Below are positions 58,401 through 64,000 of a stretch of DNA of 64,000 bases, in pieces. Under the pieces are notes generated by a model that was not told where the DNA came from, did not search any database, and worked only from the letters and a program-made list of their open reading frames with translations. A program made the translations under genes and the position numbers. The stretch lies in NCBI GenBank assembly GCA_033807775.1, contig CM066315.1, positions 57,008,820 through 57,072,819 of the forward strand. The letters are read 5' to 3'. The number at the start of each line of letters is the position of its first letter. Positions within the stretch are counted from its first letter, which is position 1. Source of the DNA: Saussurea involucrata (lineage: Eukaryota > Streptophyta > Magnoliopsida > Asterales > Asteraceae).

Positions 58401-61400
58401 GTCTCATAAAATTTCGGGCTTTTTTGACATCCTTGGACAAAATCATGGTACCCAACATGATTAACAAGGCTCTAAGGATTCCGGAATGGCACAAAGAAAC
58501 CTTAAAACAATATTGTGCACTTGAAAAGCATGGTACTTAGGTATTAACAGAACTGCACCCCGTAAAGAAGACAGTAGGTTGCAAATATATTCTCCCTCGT
58601 ACAAAAGGCAAACGTGTTTGTATATAGATACAAAGTTGAACTAGTTGCTAAAGGGTCTACTCAATCATATGAAATTGATTATCATAGCAAAGCTTTATGT
58701 AACACCCTACAATTTAACAACAATAATAGGGAAAATTCCGGAAAATGGGTAGAAATAGAACTTCCAAATATCACAACTATAACCCTCAAAGGGGAATTTT
58801 GTACAACCCAAGTAATAATTGTATCGAGACATAAACATAACAACCTACTTAATCTAGACGTGGTTTAAACTAGATTAATAGGGGTGTCAATATATCTCCA
58901 AAAATCTCTCTTCCGCAAAAGCCCAAAAATCCGGTTCCACGAGTGCTCCTAACCGCACCAACTGGCAACTCATCCCGTCCTAGAACCACCGCTAGTAGGA
59001 CCTGTGAACCAACAAACACCACAACAAGTGTTAGGCTAAAAGCCTAGTGAAATTTTATAAAGTTAAACAGTTTACAAGTGAGATAATAATTTTATAAATT
59101 AAATGTTACCGGATCCACTTGATCTCATAATTACCAACCTCAAACTTTGGCAAAGATGTTCCACACCTGAACATTAACACACAAGAGACATCTCTTGAAA
59201 AAAAATACGGGGGAGACCCGTTTCCATCAAGGTGACAAGAACACGTGAATGGAGTCACCTATGATGTTATTGGGTTACACCTCAAGTCCCGGTTTTAGTG
59301 CACATGATATCAAGACATCACATACTCAAACCAATCCATGCCTTTATTGCCTACTCGTAGAGTTACTCCTCAAGGACTAATGGGACTTTATTGCCTACCC
59401 AATCTAGACGAGTTCCACCTCAAGAGCATCGATATCCTTTATTGTATACTCGCTAGTGACCCAAAGTGGTCTACCAAACTGTGAACATATAGCCCATGGT
59501 CTAATCCTCATGCATAAGGAATTAGACGCCAAATATCCCAAACATGATCATGTATACAATTAGAAGAGATTATCAAAGCATATCATGACATTTACCCCAT
59601 AGTTCACATAATTGATCATCAGTTCATAACCAAGCTCAAGTAATTATCTATGTGCAAGGAAGCTTACCTCCTCCCATTTAAGAGTTCACCAAAATCGCAT
59701 ACTTGAATATGACACCATTTCTAAGCATTTGCTTAGGGAAAGTACACTAGTGCTCTCTTTTAACATTAACTAAACTTTACCTTGAATCAGGTATAGCTTC
59801 AAAAACACAACACCAATATTTTGAATCAAAAAGAATGAAAGCCACAAAGTTAAGGCTTTGTAAATATGTGTTGGTTTCCTAGCCACAAAAGAGTAAAACA
59901 TGATGGGGTTTCCCATAATTAGGTCAAGATCACCATAACCTCCATTTTATTTGTTAATTCCCATGATATAACATACATATATACAGCTGTAAGTAGTAGA
60001 ACCCATTTCTCCATTAAAATCCATAAAACCAAAGTTCTAGGTCAAAACCCAACACCTAGTAAATCCATGATTTCAAGCACATAAGGGCAATCAATGACAT
60101 ATTAATGGTAGAGAAACTCACCTAGGGCTTTGTAGATGAAAACCCTAAAAATAAATGGAAACCCTAAAGATGGAGAAATAATGCCTTGGTGTCTTGAACT
60201 AAATGGACTTGTACCCTTAATGATTTGGCCTTGAAGAGAAAGAGCTCCTAGATGATGAGCATTTATGACTTAGGATCACAAGAATTTTAGTAATTAACGA
60301 CGAGAGATGAAGAAAGGGAAGAAATCGCCTACCAAGAGTGAGAATCGGCCTCCTCCCCAAAACTGATATGATTCCCTTCTAAAAGAACACGGCTGCGGTT
60401 TTATTTAAACCAGATTGGAGCCCGACGATAATGACGTGCGAGAGTGCCCCGGGCATTCTTGCCGAGTTGGTACCATGAGCATGCAGGTTTCGGCGACAAT
60501 GACACCTGCGAGAGTGACCTGGCATACTCGCCGGGCACTCTCGAGAAACTTGTACCGCAAGGGGTGCTTTCCCCGCGATCTTGACTAGCGAGAATGCCTT
60601 GGGCAATCTCGCCGGATTCGTCCCGACTCCCTTTCGACGTGCTGCTTCCTCTCGATTAGACTATGCATTCCGATTCAATATGTACACGTCAAATCACTCC
60701 CCCCACCCCCACCCCCCCATGCATGCACGTAAACCATCCGTAGGGTTAAAGCTCATCAAATTATAACAACAGGGCGAGTAGGTGGAAACATGCAAAGTCT
60801 AACGTACTTAAAATCACAAGGTTTACGTAAAAAAAAAGATTTCATGGAAAATAATTAAATCTTATCGAAGTATCTACTCGAAAATTCGGGGTGTTACACT
60901 TTAACACAATTTGTGTCTTATTGTCTATTAGAGTTGTACTAGTTGATTATGGTTTTGCTTTCAAGTAATCTAAAGTAGAGTGCCCTAATATCGGTTTATC
61001 TCTTTAGAGTATAAAGTATTGCAATTATTTCTCATGAAATGTGAGACATAAATTCTCTTATCATAGCCATTTTCTAGCACTTGCCTCCGGTTGTTGCCGT
61101 AAATCCGTCGGAACCCTGTTAGTTGTCGAAAGAATATGTCGGAATCTTAGTCGCGATAGCTAGAACCTTCCGGGAACCTAATAATCATCACTGGAACTTG
61201 CTGGAGCGGCCAACTTAGATCTATTGAGGATATGTGAAACCCCATTACATTACTCTCCAAAAGATCCTTTGAGGAGAGAAGGGAGGTTTCAACATATATA
61301 GAATAGAAATGGTCCATGTCTAGCTGATATGGGACTCCAACAGATCCAACCATTTTTCGGCATCACCTGATCGAGATCCATCCTTTTGCATCCTATCTGC

Positions 61401-64000
61401 TGCAACCCGCTTTGCCACCCACCGCTGCATTGTTTCTGATTTGGAACGCCAAAGCGACCAAGATCCAACAGAATGTGTATATGCTCTTGCTCATGCCTCC
61501 ATTCACCATGTGCCACCACTGTTTGTATCTGATTTGGAGCACCAATACCGCCGTCCATTTCTGTTACGGTGTTTTGTTCATCTTTTTGGTTCATCTGGTT
61601 GATGATGTAATCGTTTTTGCCTCGTGACTCCTTTTTAGTTAGCAAAGTTATGAAGCTACCGTCTTTATCTCTCTCCATATTTCAATATAAACTTACCATG
61701 GAAGACAAAGTTCCGGTGCAACAATCGTCATTTTGTGAATTTAAAGTTTTGAGGCTTCCTCGAGGTTGGGAAGACATTTGGCTAGTTATCTGATTTAACC
61801 GTATGCCATCTTCTGTCATTTACAAGACGCCGTTTTTTCTATTCTATTTCCAAAATGCACTCATTTTCTCTTTTAAAAATATTTAGATTTGTATCTTACG
61901 TTCATGATCATTGTTTGTGACATAATAAACTTGAAGCACATGCTATCTGATTTTATTCACCGAATTGCCTTATTATTGCATGATGGTTTAGTGTGTACGC
62001 AAACTTAAGTATTTAGTGTCTCTGTTTTTCCTTTTTTTACTGCATTTTCTGCTCAGACTTTTTGCACTGAAATTCTGTCGGTAGTCGTGACAATGTTTAG
62101 AACATATATTTTGGTTTGGAAAATTTGTGATGGCAAATGGGTGTAACTGTTTGAATTATAATAGGAACGCGTAGCTTTCTTTCTATTTAAAAGAACAAAA
62201 AGTTGTTATATATTGTTCGTCATTCTGATGCTTTTACTTTTGTAAAATCCCAAATCTGCAGTTACAGAGGATTTTTCTTGTCCATTCTGTCTGGTGAAAT
62301 GTGCAAGTTACAAGGTAAATATGTCTCTGACTTAGGTCTATATCATTTACTAACGTTCACTTCTGTTATCTGCATAGCTTGTGATTATTGATTGAATACC
62401 TCTGATGTCTTTTAGGGTCTGAGATGTCACTTGACTTCATCACATGATCTCTTCCACTATGATTTTTGGGTTCGTAAAATTTTATGTATCTGTCACAGTT
62501 CTTGTTGCCATGTTTGACTGGAATAACTAAATCATAATACTATTAATATCGTATAGGCTACTGAAGATTATCAACTCGTGATTGTATCTATGAGGACTGA
62601 TGTATGCAACTCTGAGGTTAGCATATAACTTATCATGCCCTTTTTTGCGATTTATTTCTGTTTTAAATTGACTAAAATGTTGTATTTAGCTCATTTAACA
62701 CTCTCTTCTGGAAAATACATGCATCTCAGATAATTCCTGACAATGTCGATCCTAAACAGCAAATGTTTTTCTATTGGTAAGCTTTATGTTTTTATTTTAT
62801 CTTCTTGACTTTAGAGATTAATTCCACTGTATGCTGGCTTATATGTGTGTCAACCACTTTCTTCAGCAATAAGTCCGCTAGACGCAGGAAGCCAAAGAGC
62901 TTAACTCAAAATGCTAATCATGTGCATCCACTTGTGCTCGATTCAGCTATGCCTGCAAATCTCAATGAGCTCATAGACAATACAGAGTGTATGACTTTCT
63001 TTTCGTTTACTTCTTTTCTAATAACCAATTAAGACTCGTTTCGATCTTAATAGACTTTTTCTCTAGACTTGTTTATCTGATCGTATAATGCATGAGTTGT
63101 TTTGGTGCTCTTTGGAAACGGATAAGTGACTACTTGTTTAAATGATATTCTGCAAGGGGTAAAAAGGGGATTTAGATTTTCTAGTGTTTGCTTGATTTTA
63201 GGTGTACCTGAATCCATGGAACATGATACATATAGTCCTGATGCAAGTGCCACTGGTCATTCATTTGCTGAACCAGAGTCTGTCCAATCAGTTCCTGGAA
63301 GCAACCTTCCACCTCCTGCTATGCTACAATTTGCGAAGACAAGAAAGTTATCCATTGAACGATCTGACCCTAGAAAGTATACAACATCTTTCTTCCTTCA
63401 CCCCTTTTGTTTTGTCTTATTTTGTTTTATCTTCTTTATATATCTCTCTTTTTGCTTATTGCAGCCGGGCGCTGTTGCAGAAACGGCAGTTCTTTCACTC
63501 GCACAGAGCTCAGGTTACCTTCCATTTTGTTTTTATTTTTATTTTTATTTTATCAAATATGGTTTTGTCTAGTCGTTTGTGTTAGTATTATTTAGGGGAG
63601 GGGTAGCGAGATTCATCAATGGGTTGTTTTTCTTTGTAATTCAATTAATTCTGCTTCGTTTTTACATTTTTACATTTTCAAGTTGGTGAAGTTCTTTAGT
63701 TGAAGTTGGTAGGCGTAATCTGGTTTTTCTTCTGTGTTGGTAAAAGTACTTTTACTTATTTTTTGTTTTTTGGTTTAAAAGCCAATGGCATTGGAGCAAG
63801 TGTTTGCTGAGCGAGATAGTGAAGATGAAGTTGATGATGATGTTGCTGATCTTGAAGACAGAAGGGTCTGTTCTGTTCTGACCTTAGATTTATGATATTT
63901 TCTCAAAGCACATGATCTACATTAATATAATTAAATTAACAATTATTAACAGTTATTTTCGTGTTCTTACAGATGCTTGATGACTTTGTGGATGTTTCAC
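52423..64000 (+). CDS. EMF2: EMF2-type polycomb (PRC2) VEFS protein, 3' end beyond window
   Basis: Eighteen coding exons: 52423-52457, 52757-52904, 53312-53367, 53998-54109, 54237-54402, 54486-54545, 54926-55065, 56582-56644, 56747-56859, 57817-57881, 62262-62314, 62416-62469, 62557-62616, 62730-62776, 62867-62988, 63202-63376, 63465-63513, 63782-63865, plus the start of a further exon at 63973. Phases agree throughout, giving about 543 residues so far; the family has roughly 630. The start MPGISLVARET is the EMF2 signature. EESLSVYCKPVELYNILQRR follows, then the C2H2 finger CPFC...H....H (exons at 62262 and 62416) and the opening of the VEFS box (RALLQKRQFFHSHRAQ, then DSEDEVDDDVADLEDRR). 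EMF2 is the Su(z)12-like subunit of plant PRC2, which places H3K27me3 and keeps floral genes silent. The third intron has a GC donor; one intron is 4.4 kb. Confidence 0.94.
53368..53997 (+). other. GC-AG intron in the EMF2 gene
   Basis: The exon ends ...AAAAGAAG and the next begins GATACAAATATC after CTTGCAG. Only a donor at 53368-53369 (GC) joins KQKRR to IQISV in frame. A GT donor that keeps the protein is not visible nearby. GC-AG introns are a known minority class in plants. Confidence 0.75.
55091..55563. mobile_element. hAT-like MITE rich in CTCGAG, in an EMF2 intron
   Basis: The ends TAGGGGTGTAAACGAG (55091) and CTCGTTTACACCCCTA (to 55563) are exact complements. The 473-bp body is full of GAGCTCG and CTCGAGC words that can pair across the element. 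The flanks are A-rich (AATAAAAA / TTATAAAAA), so no precise 8-bp duplication can be called. Confidence 0.8.
57355..57627. mobile_element. Stowaway MITE in an EMF2 intron
   Basis: This 273-bp element has ends CTCCCTCTGTCCCAAAATAA and, inverted, TTATTTTGGAACGGAGGGAG, flanked by TA at 57353-57354 and 57628-57629. This is the classic Stowaway (Tc1/mariner-type) terminus. It is non-coding. Confidence 0.93.
58440..58692 (+). pseudogene. Decayed Copia RT start in the EMF2 intron
   Basis: With stops, the plus strand reads ALRIPEWHKETLKQ, then LEKHGT, KKTVGCKYI and LVAKGSTQSYEIDY. These are the order and motifs of the start of a Copia reverse transcriptase. It is cut at 58697 by the solo LTR, and the same element probably continues at 60904. 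Confidence 0.8.
58693..58697. repeat. Target duplication CTTTA (left)
   Basis: CTTTA precedes TGTAACACCC and recurs at 60899-60903 after GGTGTTACA. Confidence 0.9.
58698..60898. mobile_element. Solo LTR, 2.2 kb, in the EMF2 intron
   Basis: It begins TGTAACACCCTAC and ends GGGGTGTTACA, the TG...CA ends typical of large plant Gypsy (chromovirus-type) LTRs, and is bounded by CTTTA on both sides. No gag, pol, primer site or second LTR is present, so recombination between two LTRs removed the interior. Orientation cannot be fixed without a full-length relative. A short minus-strand frame at 60379-60606 is unrecognised and probably chance. Confidence 0.87.
60899..60903. repeat. Target duplication CTTTA (right)
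   Basis: This is the second CTTTA, directly after the solo LTR. Confidence 0.9.
60904..61700. other. Retroelement debris in the EMF2 intron
   Basis: This probably continues the Copia fragment and its LTR or leader. A minus-strand frame at 61289-61678, with Gly- and Trp-containing sequence, is unrecognised. TCCGTCGGAACC and similar words near 61100 look like decayed low-complexity coding sequence. Nothing intact is present. Confidence 0.4.

Larger units (their letters stand above)
57882..62261 (+). other. 4.4-kb EMF2 intron carrying retroelement insertions
   Basis: The donor GTACAT at 57882 and the acceptor CTGCAG at 62261 join TEG/V in phase, restoring VTEDFSCPFC. Inside are a decayed Copia fragment split by a solo LTR and a further retroelement-like section (60904-61700). 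About 0.5 kb at either end looks like the original intron. Confidence 0.85.

Noticed and set aside
60379..60606. Cys-rich 75-codon peptide gene in the solo LTR
   Set aside because: Minus-strand frame inside LTR DNA, without signal peptide or conserved Cys spacing that I can name.
63126..63595. Overlapping frames at the right edge
   Set aside because: They run across EMF2 exons 63202-63376 and 63465-63513 and their intron; the spliced EMF2 reading accounts for the conserved parts.

Overview
This window is plant nuclear DNA, most likely from a eudicot. It holds spliced genes with short AT-rich introns, plant-specific families (EMF2 polycomb, RABD2 GTPase, SHAQKYF-type MYB) and dense layers of plant transposons. 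I lean towards Asteraceae from the style of the Copia elements, but that is memory-based and weak. No bacterial, viral or organellar block is visible.

Positions 1-30000 are a transposon graveyard. A very old Copia element on the minus strand forms the base layer. Its RT/integrase remnants lie at 3801-5368 and 14803-15400, and its primer site and LTR at 18168-19916. Two members of one Sirevirus-like Copia family inserted into it: the 3' end of a plus-strand copy (1-3800) and a full-length minus-strand copy (5369-14797, 5-bp duplication AGTGC). A long-terminal-inverted-repeat (TIR) element (18397-19877) sits in its LTR. Next come a Ser/Pro-rich low-complexity tract, a purine/pyrimidine inverted repeat, and a Gypsy-type 3' end plus LTR (23133-29298). 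That LTR is split by a complete small Copia (24464-28940, duplication CTTCC).

Positions 30000-34250 hold a MULE (30401-34241, 9-bp duplication CTCCATTGC) with TIRs of about 0.75 kb. The TIRs are packed with short palindromes, and only the N-terminal part of the transposase remains, frameshifted.

From 35 kb on there are host genes. An eight-exon RABD2-type Rab GTPase lies at 35236-37734. A four-exon MYB-related putative repressor at 40239-43102 is followed by a second copy with an identical predicted protein in inverted orientation at 46152-49015. The two are arms of a 3.93-kb tail-to-tail inverted duplication around a 2.5-kb spacer. From 52423 past the window end runs an EMF2-type VEFS polycomb gene: 18 coding exons in view, one GC-AG intron, and a 4.4-kb intron holding a Copia fragment split by a 2.2-kb solo LTR.

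The host genes belong to different processes: Rab-controlled ER-Golgi traffic, MYB transcriptional repression and PRC2 chromatin silencing. They do not form a pathway. The most notable points are the MYB inverted duplication with a 387-bp repeat at its breakpoint, the long third protein of the Sirevirus-like family, and the ATCGGTGG/CCACCGAT motif spread over that family's LTR and interior. Retroelement exons and stops were placed by reading codons by eye; identities are eye estimates.
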